From NCBI RefSeq assembly GCF_018141445.1, contig NZ_CP058649.1, forward strand, positions 5,475,001 to 5,539,000: DNA of 64,000 nt, written 5' to 3'. The stretch comes from Vallitalea pronyensis. GTDB lineage: Bacteria; Bacillota; Clostridia; Lachnospirales; Vallitaleaceae. The position numbers were made by a program, and so were the translations under genes. Position 1 is the first letter of the stretch, and every line of letters starts with the position of its first letter. Under the pieces are notes generated by a model, which made no database searches, had not been told where the DNA came from, and saw only the letters and a list, made by a program, of their open reading frames with translations. This document shows, one piece after another, positions 19,225 through 28,678 of this stretch.

Positions 19225-20310
19225 TTATTCATTAATTAAGTCCATGAGATATTTGGTATTCAATTCCGCTTTTTTCTTCATATCCACTTTGATCCGATTC
19301 AATTTCTCTACATAGGTATCATAATGATCGTACACATGATTGATAAGATGGCTTATTTTATCTTGTTGGAGTGTACTGACATCCCCAGCCGATGGCATAT
19401 CCAATAACTCCAGATAGCAGCTCACCTTGGGGTCGTAAACAACACCCACCATGGGTACACTGCTTAGTGCCGCAAATAATAGTGCGTGGAGCCGCATACT
19501 AAAGATCATGTGCATTTCACCAATTAAGCTGATGATGGATGACGAATCCAGTTCTCTATCCAGCACATAAGCCTGGTGCTTCATCCTGCGACCAATGCGT
19601 TTACTGATACCAATATCTTCTTGATATTCCATTGGCATCAATACAATGGTCACATCTTTTTCTTCAATCAGTCGGTCACACACATCTGCTAAAACGTCTT
19701 CATAACGTAACTTATTCCATTCCCGAAACAACACCCCTACTAAAGGTTTATCAAGAGGAATCCCTGCATCTTTCAGTATATTCACTGCATGACGGTCAAT
19801 GGTTTTCATTGAAAATACAGGGTCTGCTGTGACATGCATACGGGGTTTTGACACTCGAATATCCTTCAAATCTTTTAAGGATAATTCATCCCGCAAGGTA
19901 ATAAGGTCCACTTGATTCACTATGTATTTCGTGATGATGCGATTAAGCCTTTTATTAATGGGTCCAATACCATTTGCATAGAGCATGACCTTTTTTTTGT
20001 ACAGTTTAGCAAGCTTAATAATCCCTAGATAATACAGCAACGACCTTGTACTTGTCCGGTCTTGTAGAAGACTGCCTCCTCCACTGATAATGATATCTGC
20101 TTCTCTAATGGCATGTACAACAGCCTTCCAATTAAAACGATAGACGGATTTAATATTGTTTTCCTTCATGGTCATGGATGGGTTTTTGGATAAGGCTGTA
20201 ATGTGCGCCTCGATATTCAGTTCTCTTATACCTTCACATATGGCAAGCAATATGGCGTCATCACCACAATTGCTATAGCCAATATATCCTGATATTACTA
20301 TATTGATCAT
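19225..20310 (-). CDS. csaB: Polysaccharide pyruvyl transferase CsaB
   Basis: About 361 residues. It opens INIVISGYIGYSNCGDDAI, contains ISGGGSLLQD and ends with the HALLFAALSSVPMVG region, all typical of CsaB. CsaB attaches 4,6-linked pyruvyl ketal to ManNAc of the secondary cell wall polymer, the ligand for SLH domains. An SLH protein is encoded at 43.5-46 kb, which supports the assignment. I prefer ATG 20310, with GGGTG 6 nt upstream; ATG 20322 is an alternative. Confidence 0.92.
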   Translation of the reverse strand: MINIVISGYIGYSNCGDDAILLAICEGIRELNIEAHITALSKNPSMTMKENNIKSVYRFNWKAVVHAIREADIIISGGGSLLQDRTSTRSLLYYLGIIKLAKLYKKKVMLYANGIGPINKRLNRIITKYIVNQVDLITLRDELSLKDLKDIRVSKPRMHVTADPVFSMKTIDRHAVNILKDAGIPLDKPLVGVLFREWNKLRYEDVLADVCDRLIEEKDVTIVLMPMEYQEDIGISKRIGRRMKHQAYVLDRELDSSSIISLIGEMHMIFSMRLHALLFAALSSVPMVGVVYDPKVSCYLELLDMPSAGDVSTLQQDKISHLINHVYDHYDTYVEKLNRIKVDMKKKAELNTKYLMDLINE

Positions 20311-20403
20311 TAGAACACCCATTTCTTCTGTAGCCTTTAGTCATTACTCAATCTTATTATTCGATGTTTGAATCTATCCTATCCGTTCAATACGGTCTTT
20401 CAT

Positions 20404-21807
20404 CTATCCACGTACAAAATTGTTTCTTTCTGATTTCAACACCATGATTAAGGCAATACAAATCCAGAAATACGTTACCATCATGGGTACCTCAAAAATA
20501 TTCTCTGTGGCATTATTAAATAAAATACCTAATACACCTGCAAACAGCCCCATCATAAGGTCTTTCCGCTGTGTATTTTTTTCCATAATGACAGCTGTGG
20601 AACACCATCTTATCACACATATCAGTAGAAGTATATAAGCAATAAAGCCGATATATCCCATCTCAACCAAAGTCTTCAAGTAGTAGTTATCCATGTAAAA
20701 AGGTGATAACTCATGATTGGTCGCCACAGCGCCACCAAATCGCCCAAGACCAAGACCAATGGCCTTGTTACCTTCACTCCATTCATTAATCCCTTCGTTC
20801 CATCGAAAGGTTCTGCCGCCTGTACTTGCTTTAATGGCATATTCATCCGTTAACATATAACTGATACGACTGGAAATGGATGGAATCAGTATAACACCTA
20901 AGGCTCCAATTAATAGAATGGGTAATAATATCTTTTTATTTTTATAAAAAATATAAACGGCTATACCAAATGCAGCAGCTGCCCAAGCACCTCTTGAAAA
21001 AGTAAATAACAACCCACCACACATGGCCAAAGTAAAGCCTGCTGCAATGATTCTTCTTAGTATATTTTTATCCGACGTTATCAAAGCCAGTCCAATCGGT
21101 ATAAACAACACGAATATGGAACCTAATATATTGGGACTCCCTACAATGGAGTAAACCCGTGTGGTAATGCTTTCTGCACTGTCTGTCCAGTTCCCTAACA
21201 TTTCAGCCCCAGTGACATATTGATAACAGCCATGAAGACCCATGAGCCCACCAATGGTTGTTAAGGTCCATGTAATGTAAGTCACACCTTTTGTTGTATC
21301 CACTAATTGCACCACAAGGAAATACCATAATATATATTGGACAACTGCTCGAAGTCCTTCAATGGCAATGGTTAAATCCGGTGAATTAACACATACAAGA
21401 ACAATGCCTATCACAACAAAAAAGACAATGGGTAAATCAAGGGGTGTCCACTTATAGGAAGCCCGCTTATAGCGTATCACCTTATAAATAAATAGACCAA
21501 TCAGAACCAAAAAGAACAGTTCGTCCCATATCCCTCCAAATCGGGCTAAACCTGCTACATTTCTCACACCAAAATCTATAAAGGCATATAAGGCTAAGAG
21601 GATAATTGCTCGTTCATAATCCATTAAAACCGCCATGCCCAATAGTCCAAATAAGGTTAAACCAAGAGCCATACTGATGCCGAATTTTGCACCAACAGCA
21701 CCCATGGCTAAACCGAATATCACAATAAGAATATTGATTTTATTCTTCACATCCCTCACCAACTCACTCTTTATTTTATATCCACATATTGTTTTACTCA
21801 TATACAC
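20404..21807 (-). CDS. O-antigen ligase/Wzy-type polymerase family membrane protein
   Basis: A 467-residue protein with about 12 TM segments and the Wzy_C region. TFSRGAWAAA and the periplasmic loop with RFGGAVATNHELSPFYMDNYYL are characteristic. It should join glycan units outside the membrane, as polymerase or ligase of the wall polymer. The start is uncertain: GTG 21807 or ATG 21801, neither with a strong ribosome site. It overlaps nothing and follows a small membrane protein gene by 15 nt, so it is within the operon. Confidence 0.85.
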   Translation of the reverse strand: MYMSKTICGYKIKSELVRDVKNKINILIVIFGLAMGAVGAKFGISMALGLTLFGLLGMAVLMDYERAIILLALYAFIDFGVRNVAGLARFGGIWDELFFLVLIGLFIYKVIRYKRASYKWTPLDLPIVFFVVIGIVLVCVNSPDLTIAIEGLRAVVQYILWYFLVVQLVDTTKGVTYITWTLTTIGGLMGLHGCYQYVTGAEMLGNWTDSAESITTRVYSIVGSPNILGSIFVLFIPIGLALITSDKNILRRIIAAGFTLAMCGGLLFTFSRGAWAAAAFGIAVYIFYKNKKILLPILLIGALGVILIPSISSRISYMLTDEYAIKASTGGRTFRWNEGINEWSEGNKAIGLGLGRFGGAVATNHELSPFYMDNYYLKTLVEMGYIGFIAYILLLICVIRWCSTAVIMEKNTQRKDLMMGLFAGVLGILFNNATENIFEVPMMVTYFWICIALIMVLKSERNNFVRG

Positions 21808-21822
21808 ATGAACAGACCTGTT

Positions 21823-22305
21823 CTACTGTGTTAAGGATTTCCACAGTTTTCCTATAAGGCTTGAATCTTTGAATCTCATCCATAGGTAAACACCTATATT
21901 GGTACCGATCATGATGCCCACGAAAGCAACCAAGTATTTTACTTTATAGGCTGCAAAAGTACCCAACACCAGATTGGTCACAATATACCCAACAATGATA
22001 CTCACCAATAATTGATTAAAAGCCCACAGCTTCGTCCTCTTCATGGCTTTCATGGCTGATCCAAAAACACCAATCATCCCACTTGACTTAGCGCCATGAT
22101 GAATGGCTTTAAACATATACCCAAAACATTTCCCAATAGCACAACATACACGGTACACTCTGGCTTGTCGATAGAGGGGTGTTTTAGGTTCATAGCTTGG
22201 GTAGCTGTTCTCTTTTTTACGCGATTTATAGAATAAACTGTGTTCATGAATGTTGATGATATACTTACACATGCGATAAAATACACTTGATTGTATCATG
22301 TTCAT
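21823..22305 (-). CDS. Unknown membrane protein in wall-polymer cluster
   Basis: 160 residues from ATG 22305, chosen for AAGGAAGGG 4-5 nt upstream. The first 100 residues are basic and polar with several cysteines (CCAIGKCFG). Two TM segments follow at about 104-128 and 130-150. I do not recognise the family. Its place between DUF4330 genes and the polymerase suggests a role in polymer assembly or complex anchoring, which is inference. Confidence 0.75.
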   Translation of the reverse strand: MNMIQSSVFYRMCKYIINIHEHSLFYKSRKKENSYPSYEPKTPLYRQARVYRVCCAIGKCFGYMFKAIHHGAKSSGMIGVFGSAMKAMKRTKLWAFNQLLVSIIVGYIVTNLVLGTFAAYKVKYLVAFVGIMIGTNIGVYLWMRFKDSSLIGKLWKSLTQ

Positions 22306-22333
22306 GGTATCCCTTCCTTTCATCCATGGTCGT

Positions 22334-22828
22334 TTATTCTTTTATCTGATAGACATGGCCGGAAATATTGCACAGTTGCGTGGTCACCCAATGAGGTGTG
22401 CCTACTCGAATTTCCTGGTCACCTAATTTGTAAATAGGGTCTTTATCGGAAACCGTTCCTTTAATGGTCACCAAGGCCACCTTAAAGAAAGGATGTTTTT
22501 TCTTATGAACTGTACCGTTTTCATCTGTCACCGACCGGTAAGCATCTACAATGTCTACTTGGGTAATTTCAGCATCTAAATAACGTTTTTTCTCAGCTAT
22601 CTTGTCCCCAACAGCAAGCTGGCTGAAATAAGCCTCGTAATTGGGACTTAACCGCACAACAAATTCCATTTCCTTTGTTCGATTAGAGGAAATAATAGAA
22701 AGATTGGTACCCCCCTTGAAGAACTTGGTGTACGCACCAAATACAACAGCAACGATGAGTACAATGGTGATTAAATCCAATATATTAATAAGACCAAATA
22801 ACTTACCCTTTTCATTGATAATCTTCAT
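22334..22828 (-). CDS. DUF4330 protein (copy 2)
   Basis: 164 residues. The opening NEKGKLFGLINILDLITIVLIV is the DUF4330 N-terminal signature with one TM segment. An extracytoplasmic beta-rich domain follows. It is a clear paralogue of the next gene upstream (KGRLFGIINLIDLLIIL), so the pair arose by tandem duplication. DUF4330 genes are common in clostridial surface-polysaccharide clusters, but no function is known to me. Start ATG has GGGAGTG upstream; 17 nt separate the pair. Confidence 0.88.
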   Translation of the reverse strand: MKIINEKGKLFGLINILDLITIVLIVAVVFGAYTKFFKGGTNLSIISSNRTKEMEFVVRLSPNYEAYFSQLAVGDKIAEKKRYLDAEITQVDIVDAYRSVTDENGTVHKKKHPFFKVALVTIKGTVSDKDPIYKLGDQEIRVGTPHWVTTQLCNISGHVYQIKE

Positions 22829-22845
22829 GTTTTCACTCCCTTATA

Positions 22846-23346
22846 TTATTCATCTAATCGAATTTCTTTCACATAACCCTGAATCTGACCTTTACTTGTC
22901 TTAATCCAATAGTTACTGCCTACCTTAATCATCTGTCCACCACTATCTATATATGGACCGCTTATATTGGCTTGGCAGATAATCCCCACTTCAATGGTTT
23001 TTTCTACAGGGTCTTTTGCCGCAATCAGGTTACCCTCTTTGTCTGTTGCCACATAATCGTTATCCCTTATTTCCACATAGTCGATTTCACCTTGCTGGTA
23101 CTTATTTTGAGAGACCAGCTGATCACCTGCTTGAATGGATGCTGCTATATCTGCTTCAACCCGGTAAGCTTCTGCTACAAGATAGATTTCTTTTTTATTG
23201 GAACTAGACCCGGTTGCCGTTTCATCTGTTTTTTTAATAAACCGGTTATAACCCACAAAACCAATAGCTATAACAATAAGTATAATCAGTAAATCGATTA
23301 GATTAATGATACCGAATAATCGTCCTTTTTTATCCACTAATTTCAT
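22846..23346 (-). CDS. DUF4330 protein (copy 1)
   Basis: 166 residues with the same layout as its neighbour: KGRLFGIINLIDLLIIL at the N-terminus, one TM segment, then about 125 extracytoplasmic residues. The two differ in most of the external domain, so they may bind different partners or form a hetero-oligomer. AAGGAATG precedes the ATG. It lies 35 nt after the GT4 gene. Confidence 0.88.
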   Translation of the reverse strand: MKLVDKKGRLFGIINLIDLLIILIVIAIGFVGYNRFIKKTDETATGSSSNKKEIYLVAEAYRVEADIAASIQAGDQLVSQNKYQQGEIDYVEIRDNDYVATDKEGNLIAAKDPVEKTIEVGIICQANISGPYIDSGGQMIKVGSNYWIKTSKGQIQGYVKEIRLDE

Positions 23347-23381
23347 GACAACATTCCTTTCTCTAGACGAACTTCTGTTAT

Positions 23382-24515
23382 CTATTTTCTATGATGATGT
23401 TTCAAAATATCTTCATAAATATCAACATGCATACGCGCCATTTTTTTATCTGAAAAATTGTTTTCAATGCGTTTGAATAAGGCATCACCAAGTGCAATAC
23501 GTAATGCCTCATCATCTGCTAATTTTTCCATGGCATGGGAAAGGGCTTCATAATCCCCATCCTCAAAAAGCAAACCGGATTTGTCATGCTCTATCATTTC
23601 TGGAATCCCGCCAACAGCCGTCGTAATGGTAGCTTTTCTATGAAGACCACCTTCTAATAAGGCATATGGGAAGCTCTCACTGTGAGAGGTCAACACATTG
23701 ATATCAATAGCCCCATGAAAACTAGGGATATTTTTTACAAACCCTAAAAAATGGATTGCTTCTTGAAGCCCATGTTGTTTCACATAGTCTTTGTATTTTT
23801 CCGTATGCTTGTCATCCCCATACCCTGCAATCAGAAATTGAATACGGGTATTTCTTTGGCGCACTTTTGCAGCTGCTTTTAGAAAAACAGGAATGCCCTT
23901 GACAGGATGAAGTCTTGTGACGATACCGATATAGGTGATGTTTTTGTCATAGGTCAACCCATATTGTTCAAGAAACGCTTCCTTTGTCAATGAACAGGGC
24001 TTTTCCTCAACAGCAATGCCGTTATAAGCCACATATATCTTATCCTCTTTGAAACCGCGCTTCACCAGCATGCCTTTAAATTGCTCTGTAATGGCGATAA
24101 AATAATCCATACGTTTTAAACTCATATAATTAAGTGGTGTATAGACCATCTTCTTATAGATGTTATTATCAAAATCGGACCGATAGTCACTATGTATGGT
24201 AGACACCATGGGAATTTTATATTTTCTTTTAATGAACATACCCAAAAAGTTCGCGCGTGCGCCATGACAATGTAGCAGGTTATAGCCATCTTTTAGGTGG
24301 TCAACAAGCTGATTAACAATCTGTAAATTATAACGTTTTTCTTGTTTAAGAATCACCACGTGAATACCTGCTTCTTTTGCCTCTTTGGCAAAGCTTTCAT
24401 CTAACAAGCACACTAAAGTGATGTCTTCATATTGACTTAATTCTTTTAATAAAGTGATGACATGGGTTTTGGCCCCTCCATCATCGCCTCCACTAATGAG
24501 ATGTAGAATTTTCAT
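23382..24515 (-). CDS. GT4 family glycosyltransferase
   Basis: 377 residues, GT-B fold. The N-terminal domain has KILHLISGGDDGGAKTHV and the C-terminal domain has the GT4 motif ESFPYALLEGG with the preceding GIVTRLHPVKG. It should use a nucleotide sugar to extend the lipid-linked wall polymer at the cytoplasmic face. Sugar and acceptor are unknown. Start ATG 24515 has GAGGAACG upstream; a TTG at 24527 is in frame but less likely. Confidence 0.9.
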   Translation of the reverse strand: MKILHLISGGDDGGAKTHVITLLKELSQYEDITLVCLLDESFAKEAKEAGIHVVILKQEKRYNLQIVNQLVDHLKDGYNLLHCHGARANFLGMFIKRKYKIPMVSTIHSDYRSDFDNNIYKKMVYTPLNYMSLKRMDYFIAITEQFKGMLVKRGFKEDKIYVAYNGIAVEEKPCSLTKEAFLEQYGLTYDKNITYIGIVTRLHPVKGIPVFLKAAAKVRQRNTRIQFLIAGYGDDKHTEKYKDYVKQHGLQEAIHFLGFVKNIPSFHGAIDINVLTSHSESFPYALLEGGLHRKATITTAVGGIPEMIEHDKSGLLFEDGDYEALSHAMEKLADDEALRIALGDALFKRIENNFSDKKMARMHVDIYEDILKHHHRK

Positions 24516-24605
24516 ATCGTTCCTCAACCTTCCTATGGATTGATGTTTTTGAACCGATACCCCTTTTATCTATATACTGGGAATCCTGTTCCCTTGATTT
24601 CACTT

Positions 24606-25868
24606 TTATTTGACGTCATTGGTCGCTTTATTCAATATGTGAACAAGTTGATTGGTTAACGCCTTTCGCTCAAAACATTGTATTTTTTCCCAATGTGGAT
24701 CAAGTGTGACTTGGTCTTGCTTCCAGTCCTTATAGAGTTTTTCCATCAGTTCCTTGATACGCGCCACATTGGTGGTTTCTGAAATATAGCCTGTTCTGGT
24801 ATCACGGATCACATCTGCTGCAACGCCCTTTGGTGGTACAAGGGCAAGGATTGGCCGGTTGGTGTTCATGTATTCAAACACCTTACCTGAATAGAAATTT
24901 TCTGCACCTTTACCTTCACCTATGATGAATAAGAGGATATCTGAAGCTAATAATTGTTCAATACTCTCTCGGTGAGGCATATAAGGTAAAGCTGTCACCA
25001 TGTCTTCAAGGCCATACTGCTGTTTGATATCCTCCATTTTCTTATTAGAAATATTCCCAATAAAACGTATGACTATATCCTGTCGGTCTATTTTTTCTTC
25101 ATGAATCAAGCCATGGACAGCTTCTAAAAAGTAATCGGGTTTTCTTCTGCCATACATGGAACCTGAATAGGTAATCACCAATTTGTCTTTTTTCTTATAG
25201 CTTTTATCAAGACCTTCAAAATCTTCTTCGTCATAACCATTCGGTATCACATAGGCTTTATCTTGTATGGCATAGTCTTTTAAAAAGTTCTTTAACATCA
25301 ATGGTGTATTGGTAATAAAGTAATCACAATGCTCCACAACTTCCTTTTCCATATGACGTTCTTTTTCCATACGTCTATTGGAATACCCAATATCCAATAT
25401 ATACGGGTTATTGCTCCATTCGTCCCTAAAATCAACAATCCAAGGTAAATGAGGCATATGTTTTTTCACATATAGACCTAATAAATGGTCACTGTAGGGA
25501 TAGGATGTGGTGTAAATGGCATCTATAGGGTTGTTTTTTATAACCTCTAATAAACGGTCTTTATTTTTTTCATACCAGATACGGTCTCCGTCAGGTATCA
25601 GCAGCTTTCTTGCAATCACTTTGCCTAGGATATCAAAGGGCTTTTTCCACTCACTGAGGTCATAAGCTTTGGTGCGTATTACCTTAAGGTTCTCTGGTAA
25701 GTCTTTTAACAAGGACGCGTCCATTAAACCTTGCTGGCATTCCCTGGTAAAAACCATAGGTTCCCAGTCAAAGTCAGGTAAATATTTAGCAAACTTTACA
25801 CTTCTTTGAACACCTGAACCACCCATGGGTGGAAACTGATTGGCTACCATTAATACTTTCTTTTTCAT
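24606..25868 (-). CDS. GT4-like glycosyltransferase
   Basis: 420 residues. The start KVLMVANQFPPMGGSGVQRS is the glycine-rich acceptor loop of GT-B glycosyltransferases. A later GKVFEYMNTNRPILALVP is the donor-binding EX7-type segment. This subgroup is common in Bacillota exopolysaccharide clusters. It starts 5 nt after the wecC-like stop, so they are co-translated. Substrates unknown. Confidence 0.88.
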   Translation of the reverse strand: MKKKVLMVANQFPPMGGSGVQRSVKFAKYLPDFDWEPMVFTRECQQGLMDASLLKDLPENLKVIRTKAYDLSEWKKPFDILGKVIARKLLIPDGDRIWYEKNKDRLLEVIKNNPIDAIYTTSYPYSDHLLGLYVKKHMPHLPWIVDFRDEWSNNPYILDIGYSNRRMEKERHMEKEVVEHCDYFITNTPLMLKNFLKDYAIQDKAYVIPNGYDEEDFEGLDKSYKKKDKLVITYSGSMYGRRKPDYFLEAVHGLIHEEKIDRQDIVIRFIGNISNKKMEDIKQQYGLEDMVTALPYMPHRESIEQLLASDILLFIIGEGKGAENFYSGKVFEYMNTNRPILALVPPKGVAADVIRDTRTGYISETTNVARIKELMEKLYKDWKQDQVTLDPHWEKIQCFERKALTNQLVHILNKATNDVK

Positions 25869-25873
25869 AAAAA

Positions 25874-27139
25874 TTACCTTCTACCTTTTCCAAGTAAATG
25901 TGCATCAAATCCAATGTCTATAAGTGCGTCATGATTGAAGAAATTGGTTGTGTCATAGATATGTTTTTCACGCATACCCTCATAGACTTTCGCCATATCA
26001 ATATCTCGAAATACCTTATGCCCCACACCTAAAACCACAAGGTCACTGTCTTTGCAAGCTTCGTAAACGTCTTTTTCCAAATACTTATAGTCATGAATGA
26101 AGGGGTCATATAAAGCGATGGTGATGCCGCTTACTTCTTCAAGCAGTTTAACTAGCTCGAGAATAGGACTCTCACGCATATCATCCACATCCGGCTTATA
26201 GGTCATGCCTAAGATGGTCACTTTTTTATGTTTTAAAGTGCCTAATATCTGACGGCATTTGTCAAAGACATAGGCTGGTCTGCCATCATTGGTCAAGCGT
26301 GCTAAAGTCATCATTTGTGCAAGATGTGGATGTTTCTCTACGATAAACCATGGGTCTACCGCAATACAGTGTCCGCCAACGCCTGGTCCTGGCAGGTGAA
26401 TATTCACTCTTGGGTGTTTGTTGGAGAACGCTCGTACATCCCATGCATTGATGCCCATGGCTTCACAGATGGTAGATAGTTCATTAGCAAGTGCAATGTT
26501 CACATCACGGTAAGTATTTTCCATGAGCTTACACATCTCTGCTGTTGTGGCATCTGTTAGGTAAATATCACCTTTCACGAAGGCTTCATATAATTTCTTT
26601 ACTTTTAAAGCGGACTTTTCATTAATCCCACCCACGATACGGTTATTTTCAACCAGTTCAAAGAGAATCTTGCCAGGTATCACCCGTTCTGGGGAATGGG
26701 CCACATAGAGATCTTCTCGCACATGAAGAGATGATTCCTCTAAGATAGGCACCACAACGTTTTCAACGGTATTGGGGGGTGATGTGGATTCTAATATAAT
26801 GATATCACCTTTTTTAACAAAGGGCACAATGGACTGTGTGGCACTGACCACATAAGATAAATCAGCGGTTTTATCTTCGTTAATAGGTGTTGGTACTGCA
26901 ATGATATACACATCTGCTTCTTCAGGTTGTGTTGCAGCTTTTAACTTACCTGATGCTACAACTTCTCTTACCATCACATCCAGATAGGGTTCTTCTATGA
27001 TAATTTCTCCTTGGTTTAATGCCTGAACGACCTTCTCGTTCACATCCACACCAATGATGGGATAGCCATTACTTGCGAACATGGCCGCTGTAGGCAGGCC
27101 AATGTAACCTAAACCAAGGACACATATTTTTTGTTTCAT
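25874..27139 (-). CDS. wecC: UDP-N-acetyl-D-mannosamine dehydrogenase
   Basis: A 421-residue nucleotide-sugar dehydrogenase with a Rossmann motif (GLGYIGLPTA), the IILESTSPPNT segment and the catalytic cysteine in PGVGGHCIAVDP. The GLPTA variant and overall sequence fit the WecC branch, which oxidises UDP-ManNAc to UDP-ManNAcA with two NAD+. This supplies the uronic acid of a teichuronic-like secondary polymer. The 2-epimerase that makes UDP-ManNAc is not in the window. Start ATG 27139 is chosen for AAAGG 9 nt upstream; ATG 27148 is in frame. Confidence 0.9.
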   Translation of the reverse strand: MKQKICVLGLGYIGLPTAAMFASNGYPIIGVDVNEKVVQALNQGEIIIEEPYLDVMVREVVASGKLKAATQPEEADVYIIAVPTPINEDKTADLSYVVSATQSIVPFVKKGDIIILESTSPPNTVENVVVPILEESSLHVREDLYVAHSPERVIPGKILFELVENNRIVGGINEKSALKVKKLYEAFVKGDIYLTDATTAEMCKLMENTYRDVNIALANELSTICEAMGINAWDVRAFSNKHPRVNIHLPGPGVGGHCIAVDPWFIVEKHPHLAQMMTLARLTNDGRPAYVFDKCRQILGTLKHKKVTILGMTYKPDVDDMRESPILELVKLLEEVSGITIALYDPFIHDYKYLEKDVYEACKDSDLVVLGVGHKVFRDIDMAKVYEGMREKHIYDTTNFFNHDALIDIGFDAHLLGKGRR

Positions 27140-27181
27140 GTTGTTCATCCTTTCTGTAAGTAGACCTTTTCATATGGCTCA

Positions 27182-28132
27182 TCAAAATGTCATACCTTCA
27201 TGTATATATTGAAAAGAATATTCGCCTCGCCATTTCATGGTTTCATCTTTCTTTAAAAATAAAGAACGTCCATTAATGAGATTGAAATATGATTTTTTAT
27301 AATTAACAGTAAAAGCATAGGGTGTATCTTCTGCCAGATAATGTCCTTTGCCAAGGCCATAATCTGTATCCAGTATAACTTGTAAGCGATGCTTATGTCC
27401 TGCATAAACAGCATAGTCTTTTTGTGTGACGTCTTTATGAGCTAATGCTTGACTGGATGCGCCCACTGGATAAGGTGTTTCTTCTGAACTTCTGTAGATG
27501 ATGTCACCGTCGTGAAAACTGTTTTGTGACTGTAAACCATAATACCTTTCAATGGTACAATCTGTCAATGCTTTTGTGGTCACTTGTACTTGTATACCTC
27601 TATTGGTTAACGTGTATGTCACGTGTTCTTCTAAAATATCTTCTTGACTGCCTGTGGTGTTATAGCCTTGTATCCTGTTAACCACCACAAGGCTTACCCC
27701 TACTACGGTATAATGGATGGTTCGGGCTGTGGGTAGGGTATCCTGTTCTAATGCATGCCATCCACCTGTAAAATTGGGGGTAACGCTTGATGGTCTGAAT
27801 CCTTTTCTAACCATATAGGGACCTATCCAATCGGTGCAGGCATCTAATAGTTCTTCTTTTTTTACTTGTGCAAATGCTTCAGCGGTCCATGTATGGTCAT
27901 GTGGCGTCAGGATGAATTTGGATATCCCCATGAGTTGATTAGGGCCTCTTGAAGCAAATTCAATCCAAAAATTCTGGTCGTGCTTATAGGAGAATCCCAT
28001 ATATACCTTATCTTCATAGGTCAGAATGGCTGCTTTTGATGGCAATCGCTGGAGGAAGCTTTGTCCTACTTGATTGATGTGATTGAATAAGGTCATACAT
28101 ATGATCACAATAAGGGATACGATTCTTAACAT
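27182..28132 (-). CDS. Unknown membrane-anchored protein in polysaccharide cluster
   Basis: 316 residues. One N-terminal hydrophobic segment (RIVSLIVIICMTLF) could be a signal anchor. The rest is beta-rich and Tyr/Trp-rich (TPNFTGGWHALEQDT, GEYSFQYIHEG) with no motif I recognise. It resembles a carbohydrate-binding or mutarotase-like sandwich in composition only. It sits between an acetyltransferase and wecC, and probably acts outside the membrane on the polymer. The start is ATG 28132, after AGGA. Confidence 0.7.
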   Translation of the reverse strand: MLRIVSLIVIICMTLFNHINQVGQSFLQRLPSKAAILTYEDKVYMGFSYKHDQNFWIEFASRGPNQLMGISKFILTPHDHTWTAEAFAQVKKEELLDACTDWIGPYMVRKGFRPSSVTPNFTGGWHALEQDTLPTARTIHYTVVGVSLVVVNRIQGYNTTGSQEDILEEHVTYTLTNRGIQVQVTTKALTDCTIERYYGLQSQNSFHDGDIIYRSSEETPYPVGASSQALAHKDVTQKDYAVYAGHKHRLQVILDTDYGLGKGHYLAEDTPYAFTVNYKKSYFNLINGRSLFLKKDETMKWRGEYSFQYIHEGMTF

Positions 28133-28144
28133 CTGTATCAAATC

Positions 28145-28669
28145 CTAAACTCTTGATTTTATCTTCTTGGCTGGTACACCACCGACGATGGTATAGGGTT
28201 GTACATCTTTGGTGACCACGGATCCAGCAGCGACGATGCTGCCTTTACCAATGCATACACCAGGTAATATAACCACCCTTGCACCAATCCATACATCATC
28301 TTCTATGGTTACTTCCCGAGGGGCTGTTATACCTTGTTCTATCATGGGTATATCGGTTCTTTTTGTTTCATGATTTTTTGTATAGATAATGGTATCTGGA
28401 CCCATCATGACGTGGTTGCCTATGGTGAGAGGACCTTGTATGCGTGCGTTGAGTCCGATACCTGATTGTTCTCCAATTGTGATACCTGATCCATTTCCAA
28501 AAAATACGCCTTTTTCAATGTTACATGTTTTGGATGCGTGGTCAAATATATGTTGACATAAAAATCTCCTGAAGGGTTTTGCTCCAAGGTTGATGAAGCT
28601 GTCGGATTCAGGCATTTTTTTTCCAATGATGTAGTATAGGGCTAAATAAAGTTTTTTTGGAAGGTTCAT
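28145..28669 (-). CDS. Left-handed beta-helix acetyltransferase (WcaF/maltose acetyltransferase-like)
   Basis: 174 residues with hexapeptide repeats (ITIGEQSGIGLNARIQG, VTIEDDVWIGARVVILPG) and the C-terminal IVGGVPAKKIKS typical of sugar O-acetyltransferases. The YTKNHET segment contains the catalytic histidine (KNHE). It likely acetylates a sugar of the polymer or its precursor. It follows the flippase gene by 9 nt. Confidence 0.92.
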   Translation of the reverse strand: MNLPKKLYLALYYIIGKKMPESDSFINLGAKPFRRFLCQHIFDHASKTCNIEKGVFFGNGSGITIGEQSGIGLNARIQGPLTIGNHVMMGPDTIIYTKNHETKRTDIPMIEQGITAPREVTIEDDVWIGARVVILPGVCIGKGSIVAAGSVVTKDVQPYTIVGGVPAKKIKSRV

Positions 28670-28678
28670 GGTGGTTTC

